From assembly GCA_035528415.1 (NCBI GenBank), contig DATKYQ010000053.1, positions 11,309 through 75,308 of the forward strand: DNA of 64,000 nt, read 5' to 3'. Of the stretch, positions 35,973 through 43,701 are shown piece by piece. The DNA comes from DATKYQ01 sp035528415. GTDB lineage: Bacteria; Myxococcota; B64-G9. Each line of letters opens with the position of its first letter. Within the stretch, counting starts at the first letter, position 1. The notes below the pieces were generated by a model. It was given only the letters and a program-made list of their open reading frames with translations, was not told where the DNA came from and ran no database searches. A program made the translations under genes and the position numbers.

Positions 35973-37676
35973 TCATTGCCCTTCATGGAGGGGCGGGCAC
36001 GAGCCGAGTTGCTCAAAATTGACCTTGCCGTTGATGTGCAGGTAGGCGCCTTGTGTGCGAATAGACTGATCGGAGTTGGCAACGCAGGGATGGCAGGTCG
36101 AGCAATCGCTGACCTGAGGGTGTCCATCCTGGGGCGGCAGACTGTGGCAGGATCCGCAGGCGGCTTGGCCCGTCCCCGCGCTGGTCCATGTGGGAGTCCG
36201 GTTGGTGCCGGTTCCCAGAAGAGTTGCTCCGTGGCAGTAGGTGCCCGAGCAAGTATGGCTGCTCTCATCGTAGTCCGGCTGCGCGCCGTCGGCCGCAGCC
36301 AGTGGGCCCCAGGTCAATTCGGCGGGAAGCTCGCTGTCCACATGGCCGGCGGCGGCTAGCTTTGCAGGAACAACGTGGCACTCGTCGCAAGAAACGCTGG
36401 CGTGCCAATCGGAATCGGCCAAGTGTTGGCGGTGGGCACCGACCCCTGGGGCCGTCGTATCGGTATTCCCGCTGGTGTCGGGCGGCGGCGCCGGGCTGTC
36501 GCTATCGCCGTGACAATCATGGCAGGAAAATGTCGTAACCTCGATCTGCCCGTCGATGTGCTTGCCTGCGGCTACATCGATACCGCCGCCGGGAAGAACT
36601 GTATCAGGGTGACAGCGATTACAGTCTGTGAAAACGGGATGCGGCGATGGGGGCGGCAGCCCGTGACAGCTCCCGCAGGCGGCCCCGCTGCCGTCGACAA
36701 CCGTCCAAATTTGCTCGGTCAAAGTGCCCCCGGCCAGCGTGGCCCCGTGGCAGTATACCGAGGAGCAGCGCGCGGAACCACGGTCCCAGCTTGGATCGGA
36801 TGAGTCGGTCGTTGCCAACTGCCCGAAGATTACCTCGGCCGGTGGACTGTCGATGTGCCCGGGGGCATCCACACTCTGGGGAACCAGGTGGCACTCGTCG
36901 CAGCCTATTGCGCCACGGATCGGGCCGTCGTGAAGGTGTGACTGGTGAGCTCCGACTTCGACGTCACTAGTCGCCGATGAACCGCTTGTCGAAAGCGGCG
37001 GGGCATTGTTTTCGCCGCTTCCGTGGCAAGAGTTGCACGACCCGGAGTTCACTTGCAGTTCACCGTCGATGTGCGTGCCGGCCTCGACGTCAATCTTGCC
37101 GTCGGCAGCGACGGTTTCCGGGTGGCACAAATTGCAATTCGAGTTTGCCGGGTGCGGTGCGGGCGGAGGGTCGCCATGACATCCTGTACAACTCACCTGG
37201 GTTCCGTCGACCCTGGTCCAGAGCGGCTCAGTGTGCAGACCGCCTGTCAGAGTGGCCCCGTGACAATAGACCGAAGAGCAGGTTGCCCCGGCGTGATCCC
37301 AGCTAGGCTCGGCGCCCTGGGAACTTGCCAGAATACCAAAGTCCACCTCGGCTGGATAACTATCGACGTGGCCCTCGGCACCCACGCTTTCCGGCACCAG
37401 GTGGCACTCGCCGCAGGCGATCTCCTTGCGGATCGCGCTGTCGTTCAAGTGTTGCGAGTGCGCGCCGACCTCGACGGCGGCAGTATTCCGCTCTCCGGAG
37501 ACGGAAGGCGGCGGGGCCGGGTCCTGGTCGTGACCATGACAGCTGGTGCAACTGATGTCGGCGGGCAACCCGTCCGGAAGCGGGTTGTATTCGCAACCCC
37601 AAAATACCAGGGCCAGCAGCAGCCAGAGCGCCGGCAACACTTGGCGCCGTATGATGTTTGGTCGCTGGAAAAACAT
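35973..37676 (-). CDS. 15-heme c-type cytochrome lipoprotein with CX4CH motifs (outer-membrane type)
   Basis: 567 residues from the ATG at 37676 (AAGG/GGAGG upstream), overlapping the previous stop as TAATG. The N-terminal signal ends FWGCEY, a probable lipobox. Twelve CXXCH motifs plus three CX4CH motifs (CSSVYCH twice, CSGTYCH once) occur in three tandem units of ~170 residues, each with a CDECH/CGECH-LVP segment, a CX4CHGATL segment and a CXXCHP segment. This is the Geobacter-type CX4CH/CX2CH repeat family that includes outer-membrane electron-conduit cytochromes. Probably sits at the cell surface and works with the porin and the 11-heme protein of the same operon. Confidence 0.9.
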   Translation of the reverse strand: MFFQRPNIIRRQVLPALWLLLALVFWGCEYNPLPDGLPADISCTSCHGHDQDPAPPPSVSGERNTAAVEVGAHSQHLNDSAIRKEIACGECHLVPESVGAEGHVDSYPAEVDFGILASSQGAEPSWDHAGATCSSVYCHGATLTGGLHTEPLWTRVDGTQVSCTGCHGDPPPAPHPANSNCNLCHPETVAADGKIDVEAGTHIDGELQVNSGSCNSCHGSGENNAPPLSTSGSSATSDVEVGAHQSHLHDGPIRGAIGCDECHLVPQSVDAPGHIDSPPAEVIFGQLATTDSSDPSWDRGSARCSSVYCHGATLAGGTLTEQIWTVVDGSGAACGSCHGLPPPSPHPVFTDCNRCHPDTVLPGGGIDVAAGKHIDGQIEVTTFSCHDCHGDSDSPAPPPDTSGNTDTTAPGVGAHRQHLADSDWHASVSCDECHVVPAKLAAAGHVDSELPAELTWGPLAAADGAQPDYDESSHTCSGTYCHGATLLGTGTNRTPTWTSAGTGQAACGSCHSLPPQDGHPQVSDCSTCHPCVANSDQSIRTQGAYLHINGKVNFEQLGSCPPLHEGQ

Positions 37677-38512
37677 TACCTTCCTCCGGCGTGGCAGCTC
37701 GCACACCATGCTGGCGTATGGCAAACCGAGCAGTGTTCGTTCGAGCGCATCTGGGCCGCCAGCCCGTGGGTAGCCCGCCAAGCGCCCTTGTGGTTCAAGG
37801 GAGCGGTCGTTCGGTGGCAGCGGATGCAGGCGCCGGCGTTGTGGCAGGTCTTGCAGGAGTCGCGGTCGAACTCGGCCGATATTCCGTGGGTACGTGTGCG
37901 CCACAGGCCCGTGTGACTGCGCGGACTGTTCATCTTGTGGCATGTCGTACAGGCGTCGCTGCGATGGCACAGGCGGCAATCCTTGCCATGCTGCCCGAAG
38001 ACGCGCCAGCGCGATTCGCCGCCGTGCGCCTCCAGCCACCCGGCGGCGTGGTCCGCGGGTGCCCGGCGGCGCCTGTCGGCGCCGTGGCAGGCTATGCAGC
38101 GCGCGCTGCTGACTTCGACATCGTTCTCCTTGTGACAGGCGTCGCATTGCTCTCGAGTGAGCAGGGGACTACCGTCCGGCTGAGTTTCCTCGATCGTCGG
38201 CTTGTGACAGTCTTTACAAGACAGATTTTCTGCATGGCTTGCATGCGGAAAACGAATATCCAGCCGCCTGGAGCGCGAAGGCAGCTTCCACGCCGGCGCT
38301 CCGTCATCGTGGCAATCGTCACAACCGTTTTTCTTAAGCTGCGGCAAGGGCGCGGATTTATCGGTTTTGTGACAGGTGTCGCAGTCTGCGCCTTCTTCGA
38401 TGTGTGCCTTGTGCGAGAAGATCTTTTTTTCGCCCGAGCGCGCCACTGTCGTCGGTGTGCAGATAGCCATCGCGAAAACGGTGCCAAGGGCCGCTAAATT
38501 GATGTTTTTCAT
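37676..38512 (-). CDS. Periplasmic 11-heme c-type cytochrome
   Basis: 278 residues from the ATG at 38512 (GAGG upstream), with a signal peptide of about 25 residues. Eleven CXXCH motifs: CDTCH, CDDCH, CKDCH, CDACH, CIACH, CRLCH, CTTCH, CKTCH, CIRCH, CSVCH and CASCH. The last six come in closely spaced pairs (CX2CH, 4-5 residues, CX2CH), a spacing also seen in c-type cytochromes of porin-cytochrome conduits. It lies between the porin and the 15-heme lipoprotein genes, the expected composition of a transmembrane electron conduit (periplasmic cytochrome, porin, surface cytochrome). Confidence 0.9.
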   Translation of the reverse strand: MKNINLAALGTVFAMAICTPTTVARSGEKKIFSHKAHIEEGADCDTCHKTDKSAPLPQLKKNGCDDCHDDGAPAWKLPSRSRRLDIRFPHASHAENLSCKDCHKPTIEETQPDGSPLLTREQCDACHKENDVEVSSARCIACHGADRRRRAPADHAAGWLEAHGGESRWRVFGQHGKDCRLCHRSDACTTCHKMNSPRSHTGLWRTRTHGISAEFDRDSCKTCHNAGACIRCHRTTAPLNHKGAWRATHGLAAQMRSNEHCSVCHTPAWCASCHAGGR

Positions 38513-38520
38513 GGTTGGCC

Positions 38521-39972
38521 TCACTGGAACATCTGGCCGATAGACAGCGTGACGACGTGAAAATCACGATCGGAACGCTCGAATTCGTAGCGCACCCTGA
38601 ATGAAAGCCAGCTCAACGGGCGGAAGCCGCATGAAGCATAAAAAGTGCGTACGTCGCTGACCTCGCGCACGTCGCGATAGTAGTCGTACTTGTAACGCTG
38701 GTAGTATGTGCCTAGCTCGGCACTCAGCTTCTTGTTCTTGTAGCCGGCCGATCCGCCGGCGGTAAAAATCCAGTCTCTCAGAAGACTTCCATTGAGGTAA
38801 GTGTAGTGGCCCTCGCCTGACAGGCTGAAGAATATTCCAGGTAAAATCACGTCGGCGGCGTCGAAAAGCAAGTATGCACGACCCATGTTGCGATTGAATG
38901 GGCCCGGATCTCCATTGAGCACCTGGCGTCCGTTCCAGCCGAGATGCAGAGTGTAGTTGCCTTTAGCCGTGCTGAAGCGTTTCCAGGCATCAGCCTGCCA
39001 TCGAAGGTTTGGCAGGCTCTCACCGAGCAGGGTAAAGAAAGGATCCGCGCTCTCGTGGATCTCATCCAGCGAGATTGTCTGAGCGTCGGCGCTCAACTGT
39101 ATGCCCGCTTCGATGCGCTTCCATTCAAGCCGGGCCGCGGCGCCGACGCGCGCGAAAGAGTTGTTCAGGCCGCGCAGCGTGAGTCGCCCGAGCAACCAGT
39201 CGGTGGGTCGGTACCAGCTGGTCACTCCGTAGCTGTGATCGGTGAGGTCGGCCTTGGATACGCGGTCGGCCTGCAGGACGTCTTCGATCTGCAGGCGGTA
39301 GTCCAATTCGATTCGGAGCCAACGCAGCGGCCGGATGACGGCGCCGGCCGAGGCAAGCCAGTCTTCGAACATGTCGGCCTGGGTCTCGAAGAAGTGCACG
39401 CTGCGACCCCCGAAGATGAAAAGATCGAGAATGGGCCGCACGGCACTGACAACGACCGCGGCCCCGTCGAATGTGACCGGCAACCCGAAAGGCGCGGCCT
39501 GGCGTCCCGCCCGGGCTAGCTTACAAAAGCCGTCCGACTGGTAGTCGAGTTGCAGCTTGTAAACGTCCCACCACGGCTGGCGGTAGTCGAACATCGATCC
39601 CAGGCCGGTGCTGTCGCCGGCAGCCGCAACGCCGTCTACGTCCCACCACAGGCCCAGGGCGAACTCGCCGCCGAAGTGATCGCTCGGATCGCGCAGGCCG
39701 CCTTCAAGAAAAAGGCGCAGGTCGTTGTCGGTCTCGCTGTCAGGGGCAGGATTTACAAGATCGCCTGCTGTACCGCCGGGCGCCACGACGGCGCGCAGTC
39801 GATATTCCTCCTGGGCGTTAAACCAGAAATCCCAGGCGGCTCCCCCATTCTCCAGGGCATTGATCTCATTGCTGGTCGACGAGGCTCCGTTGTCGGCCGG
39901 CGCCCACCCCGTGCCTGCAAGTAAAACTGCCACTACCGATGCCAGTAGCAATTCGATATTTTTGGATATCAC
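38521..39972 (-). CDS. Outer-membrane beta-barrel porin of an electron conduit
   Basis: 483 residues with a GTG start at 39972. A signal peptide (~26 residues) is followed by regularly alternating amphipathic strands with aromatic girdles (EFALGLWWDVDG, YSFRVRYEFER-like strands) and a C-terminal phenylalanine-ended strand (VVTLSIGQMFQ), consistent with a 16-20-strand barrel. The gene stops 8 bp before the 11-heme cytochrome starts. By position it is the porin sheath of a porin-cytochrome complex; sequence similarity to PioB/MtrB/OmbB could not be checked. A perfect palindrome lies upstream. Confidence 0.75.
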   Translation of the reverse strand: MISKNIELLLASVVAVLLAGTGWAPADNGASSTSNEINALENGGAAWDFWFNAQEEYRLRAVVAPGGTAGDLVNPAPDSETDNDLRLFLEGGLRDPSDHFGGEFALGLWWDVDGVAAAGDSTGLGSMFDYRQPWWDVYKLQLDYQSDGFCKLARAGRQAAPFGLPVTFDGAAVVVSAVRPILDLFIFGGRSVHFFETQADMFEDWLASAGAVIRPLRWLRIELDYRLQIEDVLQADRVSKADLTDHSYGVTSWYRPTDWLLGRLTLRGLNNSFARVGAAARLEWKRIEAGIQLSADAQTISLDEIHESADPFFTLLGESLPNLRWQADAWKRFSTAKGNYTLHLGWNGRQVLNGDPGPFNRNMGRAYLLFDAADVILPGIFFSLSGEGHYTYLNGSLLRDWIFTAGGSAGYKNKKLSAELGTYYQRYKYDYYRDVREVSDVRTFYASCGFRPLSWLSFRVRYEFERSDRDFHVVTLSIGQMFQ

Positions 39973-40029
39973 CTGTTAGGACCCCTCCAACTGGTTGGGT
40001 ACCACGATGCCTGGTGAGCATCAAGCTTT

Positions 40030-40045
40030 GAATAGTGCACTATTC
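40030..40045. promoter_or_regulatory. Perfect 16-bp palindrome upstream of the porin gene
   Basis: GAATAGTGCACTATTC is fully self-complementary and lies in the 111-bp gap between the CbcL-like stop and the porin start. It could be an operator for an internal promoter or a processing hairpin. No good -35/-10 or -24/-12 was seen beside it. Confidence 0.5.
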
Positions 40046-40083
40046 ATGCCAATCGGCATCCCTTTGGGCACTTTTATCGTAAA

Positions 40084-42879
40084 TTATCTGTAGCCGAATA
40101 CCTCGGCCACGATGATTATTATTATCAGCGCGACGCCCAGTGCCAGGGCCAACCCACCGAAAATACGTGCCGCGCGCCTGGTTGTCTTTGAAGGCGGATC
40201 CACCAGGCGCTTCTCGAGTTCGCCCGCTTCGACCAGCTTGCGGTACTCCAGCGGGCGATCTTCCTCGAACTCCTCGAGTGGCATCTTGCCGGTGAAAATA
40301 ACGGTGTCCATTGGAAATTTCTCGGGCCTGAAATGCGTATTGAAGAAGTGGATTGTGAATATGAAGCCGGCCGCCAGCAGGGCCTCGTCTGAGTGGATGA
40401 TAGTGGCCACGTTGATCATCCAGCCCGGCAGCAGGTGGGTGGCCAGCTCGGGGAACCATAAGATCAGGCCTGTCGCGCCGATAATCGCCACTCCCCAGAA
40501 GACGGCCAGGTAGTCGAATTTTTCCCAATAGGTCCAGCGTCCGTATTGCGGGCGCGGTCCGCGGCCAATGAACCACTTGAACGAGGCTACGAACTCGCGC
40601 AAGTCTTTGCGGTTTGGCATCATCGAGTCTGGTCCGAACAAGAACCGCAACCATGATGATTTGCCGCGGCGTTTCTTGCGAACAAGATCGATCAGGTGGG
40701 CACCGAAATAGCCGAAGGTGATTAAAGCGCAAACCCGGTGGATGAAGCCGGCCGACTGAAAACCTCCCAGGGCGTGCGAGATCCACTGGGCCCACTCGAA
40801 ATAGGAAAACTTCAAAGTCGTGCCGGTGATTGCAAGCCCGAGAAAGCTGATGACCACCAGAATGTGCAGGCGGCTTTCGAGTGTGCCGAAGCGCAATACG
40901 TATCGCTTACCGGCCGACCTGATCGGTTTACGTCGGCGGCGCTCCGCGAGCGAGCGCGGCAGCCAAATCAAGGTGTGCAGACCGAAGAAGCCGAAGACGC
41001 CGATCAACAGAAACGACATCGCCCAGAAGGTGTAGTAAAGCACCGGGTACTTGTCCGGGTCGTGGTGGGTGGCGTGTGTCAGGTAACCGGCGAAACGCCG
41101 GTGCGAGCCGGGGTGGCACTTGGCACAGGTCTGGACGATGTTCCGACGCGAGAGATGGGAGTTCGGATCCCAGGGCGGCAGGATGTCGTGTGAACCGTGG
41201 CAGTCGTAGCATTTGGCTGCGGCCGTGTAGCCCAGCTTGGACACCTTGCCGTGATAAGTCTCGAAGTAACTCTGGGTCACGTCCTGGTGGCAACGGCCGC
41301 ACTGGGTGATGATCTCCAGCTTGAAATCTTGCTTGTCCGTGCGGCTGATGGTGTGCGAGGAATGGCAGTCGGTACAGGCGGGGTATTTTCTTCCATCCTT
41401 ACCGCCTGGTCCTGGGAAATGGACACTGCGGGCGAATTTTTCGTAGATGCCATTGTGGCAGCGGGAGCAGGTCTTAGCCACATTGTCTTTGTTCACCGTG
41501 GAATCGGGATCGCTGGCCGGCAACTCGTGGTGAGCGGTGTGGCAGTCGGTGCACATGGCCGTCACCACCAGGCCGCTTTTTAAAAGGCCCTTGCCGTGAA
41601 TGCTCATGGTGTAGTGCTCGACGATGTCGTGATCAGTGCCCTTGTAGATATTGGCCGCCGGCTGGCCCTCGCGGTGGCAATTGGCGCACAGCTTTGGCAC
41701 GTTGATCGGGAAAGTGCGTGATGAAGGATCGTCCTTTTTCTTTATTCCATGTGTGCCGTGACAGCTAATACAGGTCGGCGCCTGGCCGGATCCCCTGGCA
41801 TGCAATTTGCCGTGAGTGCTCGTCTTGTAGGCTTCGACTTGTTCGGCGTGGCAGATTGAGCAATCGACCTTGGCGCTGATTCCCTCACAAGGCCGCTTGG
41901 CGACCGGCGAGACCCCGTTGTGGCACTGGGCGCAGGCCACGCCCTTGTGCGCCGAAGCGCCCAACTCTTTGCGCTCTATGTGCATCGAGATCTTCTTGCC
42001 GTCCCGGGTACCTACCAGGTCGTCCTTGGCGTGACAGGCCAGGCAGTCTTCGTCGGCCATGCCCAACTCGTAGAAAACCTTGCGGGCCCTGTGCGGCGCG
42101 TGGCAGTCGACGCACACCGGCACCTCGTGCGGCGCCTTTTCCCATAGCTCGCCACGGATGACCTTGCGGTGCACCTGTTCGATCAATCCGTGGCACTTCT
42201 GGCAGGTGTGCGACACGTTTTTCTTGCTGATGGATGAGAGCGGGTCGGTGTGCGGCCTGATGTCGTGGGCCGTGTGGCAGTCGGTACAGACGGCCGTGAC
42301 CGAGAGGCCTTTCTTGAAGAGCCCCTCGCCGTGAATGCTCTGTGAGTAGTGCTCGAAGATGCGATCCTTGGGAATGTCGTAGGTGCGGCTGACGGCGGTG
42401 CCCTCCTTGTGGCAGCGCCCGCACAGCATTGGAACGTTGAACTTGGCCACGGGTGAGCCCGATTTCTCGGCGCGCTGGATGTAATGGTTCCCGTGGCAGG
42501 TCTTGCATCTGGGCGCCAGGCGCTCCCCGCGACGCGCGGCCAGGCCGTGCAGGCTGCCCTGATAGGCGTGTTGGATCTTGGCGTGACAGCGCCCACAATG
42601 TACTCCGGCTATCTTCAGATCGTCATGAGGCAGTTCGGCCTCTTTGAGATCGAGGTGACAGCCCGTGCAACCAATCTTGCCGTGCACCGACGCCGAGAAA
42701 TTTACGGGCTCGATACGCAGGGAAACTTCTTCCCCGCCCCGCTCCGTCGTCAGATCGGGATCGTTGTGACACTCGAGGCAATCTTCGTCAGTGTTGGCAC
42801 CGGCCAAAAGTAAGGCCAATACGAGGATGACTGCGTGAGGAAGACGGCGGATCAGATTATCGATTTTTTTGTTTTCCAG
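40084..42879 (-). CDS. 19-heme cytochrome c / cytochrome b fusion (CbcL-like quinol oxidoreductase)
   Basis: 931 residues if translation starts at a CTG (42879) 7 nt after GGAGG (42887-42891); the first conventional codon, TTG at 42819, would remove half the signal peptide. Nineteen CXXCH motifs fill the N-terminal ~600 residues in two related halves, beginning DEDCLECH and DEDCLACH. The C-terminal ~300 residues have five to six membrane helices with paired His (SRLHILVVISFLG, FIHRVCALITFG, THLLPGWMIN, IHFFNTHF), as in formate-dehydrogenase-gamma/cytochrome b561 proteins. By analogy to Geobacter CbcL it should oxidise menaquinol and pass electrons to periplasmic hemes. First gene of an operon with the porin, 11-heme and 15-heme genes; sigma-54 promoter at 42903-42918. 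Confidence 0.88.
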   Translation of the reverse strand: MENKKIDNLIRRLPHAVILVLALLLAGANTDEDCLECHNDPDLTTERGGEEVSLRIEPVNFSASVHGKIGCTGCHLDLKEAELPHDDLKIAGVHCGRCHAKIQHAYQGSLHGLAARRGERLAPRCKTCHGNHYIQRAEKSGSPVAKFNVPMLCGRCHKEGTAVSRTYDIPKDRIFEHYSQSIHGEGLFKKGLSVTAVCTDCHTAHDIRPHTDPLSSISKKNVSHTCQKCHGLIEQVHRKVIRGELWEKAPHEVPVCVDCHAPHRARKVFYELGMADEDCLACHAKDDLVGTRDGKKISMHIERKELGASAHKGVACAQCHNGVSPVAKRPCEGISAKVDCSICHAEQVEAYKTSTHGKLHARGSGQAPTCISCHGTHGIKKKDDPSSRTFPINVPKLCANCHREGQPAANIYKGTDHDIVEHYTMSIHGKGLLKSGLVVTAMCTDCHTAHHELPASDPDSTVNKDNVAKTCSRCHNGIYEKFARSVHFPGPGGKDGRKYPACTDCHSSHTISRTDKQDFKLEIITQCGRCHQDVTQSYFETYHGKVSKLGYTAAAKCYDCHGSHDILPPWDPNSHLSRRNIVQTCAKCHPGSHRRFAGYLTHATHHDPDKYPVLYYTFWAMSFLLIGVFGFFGLHTLIWLPRSLAERRRRKPIRSAGKRYVLRFGTLESRLHILVVISFLGLAITGTTLKFSYFEWAQWISHALGGFQSAGFIHRVCALITFGYFGAHLIDLVRKKRRGKSSWLRFLFGPDSMMPNRKDLREFVASFKWFIGRGPRPQYGRWTYWEKFDYLAVFWGVAIIGATGLILWFPELATHLLPGWMINVATIIHSDEALLAAGFIFTIHFFNTHFRPEKFPMDTVIFTGKMPLEEFEEDRPLEYRKLVEAGELEKRLVDPPSKTTRRAARIFGGLALALGVALIIIIIVAEVFGYR

Positions 42880-42902
42880 TTGAAAACCTCCGCCGCTTTC
42901 AA

Positions 42903-42918
42903 AGCAAAATACATGCCA
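42903..42918 (-). promoter_or_regulatory. Sigma-54 (-24/-12) promoter of the CbcL-like operon
   Basis: Minus strand TGGCATGTATTTTGCT: GG and GC are separated by 10 bp, matching TGGCACGN4TTGCW with one mismatch. Predicted transcription start is near 42892, just before the Shine-Dalgarno, giving a very short leader. Confidence 0.75.
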
Positions 42919-42945
42919 CGCCGGTCACGCCGCCTGAGCGGAGCT

Positions 42946-43701
42946 TCAGCAGGGCACGAGGTTTGACAGCTCCTTCTTCAGATCGACGGGCGCCAACGAG
43001 AAAAGCCAACCTCTGCCCTCCGGCTCTGCTCCCGCAAGCGAACTATCCTGCTCGAGCGACGGATTGACTTCGATCACCTTGCCGCTGAGCGGGGCGTGCA
43101 GGAAATGTTCGACTCCTTCGATGTCTTCGATAACGACGGCGATCCTGCCCTGCTCGACGAGGCTGCCCACGCAGGGCGGTTGCAATGATCGGGTAGAGCC
43201 GACTTCGGCGGCGAAAGTCGACATCATGCCGGCTCGCCAGATATCTTTGCTGTGCCACTTGGCCCAGCTGTGATGCGGGATCGCGTAGCGCGATCCACTG
43301 GCAATCGGGTTGCTTATATGACGGGATTGACTCTCAGGCGCGCTTCGCAAGGCCCTAATGACCACACTGCGCAGTTCCTGCCTGGTAAAGGGTTTTGACA
43401 CGTACTCGAAAGCGCCGAGCCGCTTGGCCTGCAAGGCCGTGCGGATGGCCGGGTAGCCGGTGATCATGATCACCCGGGTGTCGATCTGCATGTTTGACAA
43501 GCGGTCGAGGAGTTCGAGTCCGTTGATCTTAGGCATCATCAAGTCGGTGATCAACAGGTCGTAGTTATGTTGCGTAAGCAACTTCAGCGCCGAGTCCGCC
43601 TCGCGTGCCGTGTCGATCTCAAGTTCGTCTCTTCCAAGAGCCTTGCAAATCGCCCCCAGGACGACCTGCTCGTCATCCACCGCCAAAATTCTCTTGGTCA
43701 T
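42946..43701 (-). CDS. Response regulator with a C-terminal GcvH-like domain
   Basis: 251 residues; of two adjacent ATGs the second (43701) is better spaced from GGGAGG. The receiver (1-120) has VDDEQ, phospho-Asp in LITDLMMPKING, conserved Thr in MITGYP and Lys in VSKPFTR. After a short linker, residues ~140-250 resemble glycine-cleavage H protein: HHSWAKW at the HEW position, then HAPLSGKVIEVNPSLEQD and GWLFSLAPVDLKKEL. The lipoyl-lysine site (ESVKA in GcvH) reads GVEHF, so no lipoylation is expected. No DNA-binding domain is visible; output is probably protein-protein. It overlaps the kinase gene by 29 bp. Confidence 0.88.
   Translation of the reverse strand: MTKRILAVDDEQVVLGAICKALGRDELEIDTAREADSALKLLTQHNYDLLITDLMMPKINGLELLDRLSNMQIDTRVIMITGYPAIRTALQAKRLGAFEYVSKPFTRQELRSVVIRALRSAPESQSRHISNPIASGSRYAIPHHSWAKWHSKDIWRAGMMSTFAAEVGSTRSLQPPCVGSLVEQGRIAVVIEDIEGVEHFLHAPLSGKVIEVNPSLEQDSSLAGAEPEGRGWLFSLAPVDLKKELSNLVPC

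Noticed and set aside
37677..38147. Upstream extension of the 15-heme gene's open frame to 38147
   Set aside because: This part is antiphase with the 11-heme gene; the ATG at 37676 has a good ribosome site and starts a lipoprotein signal.
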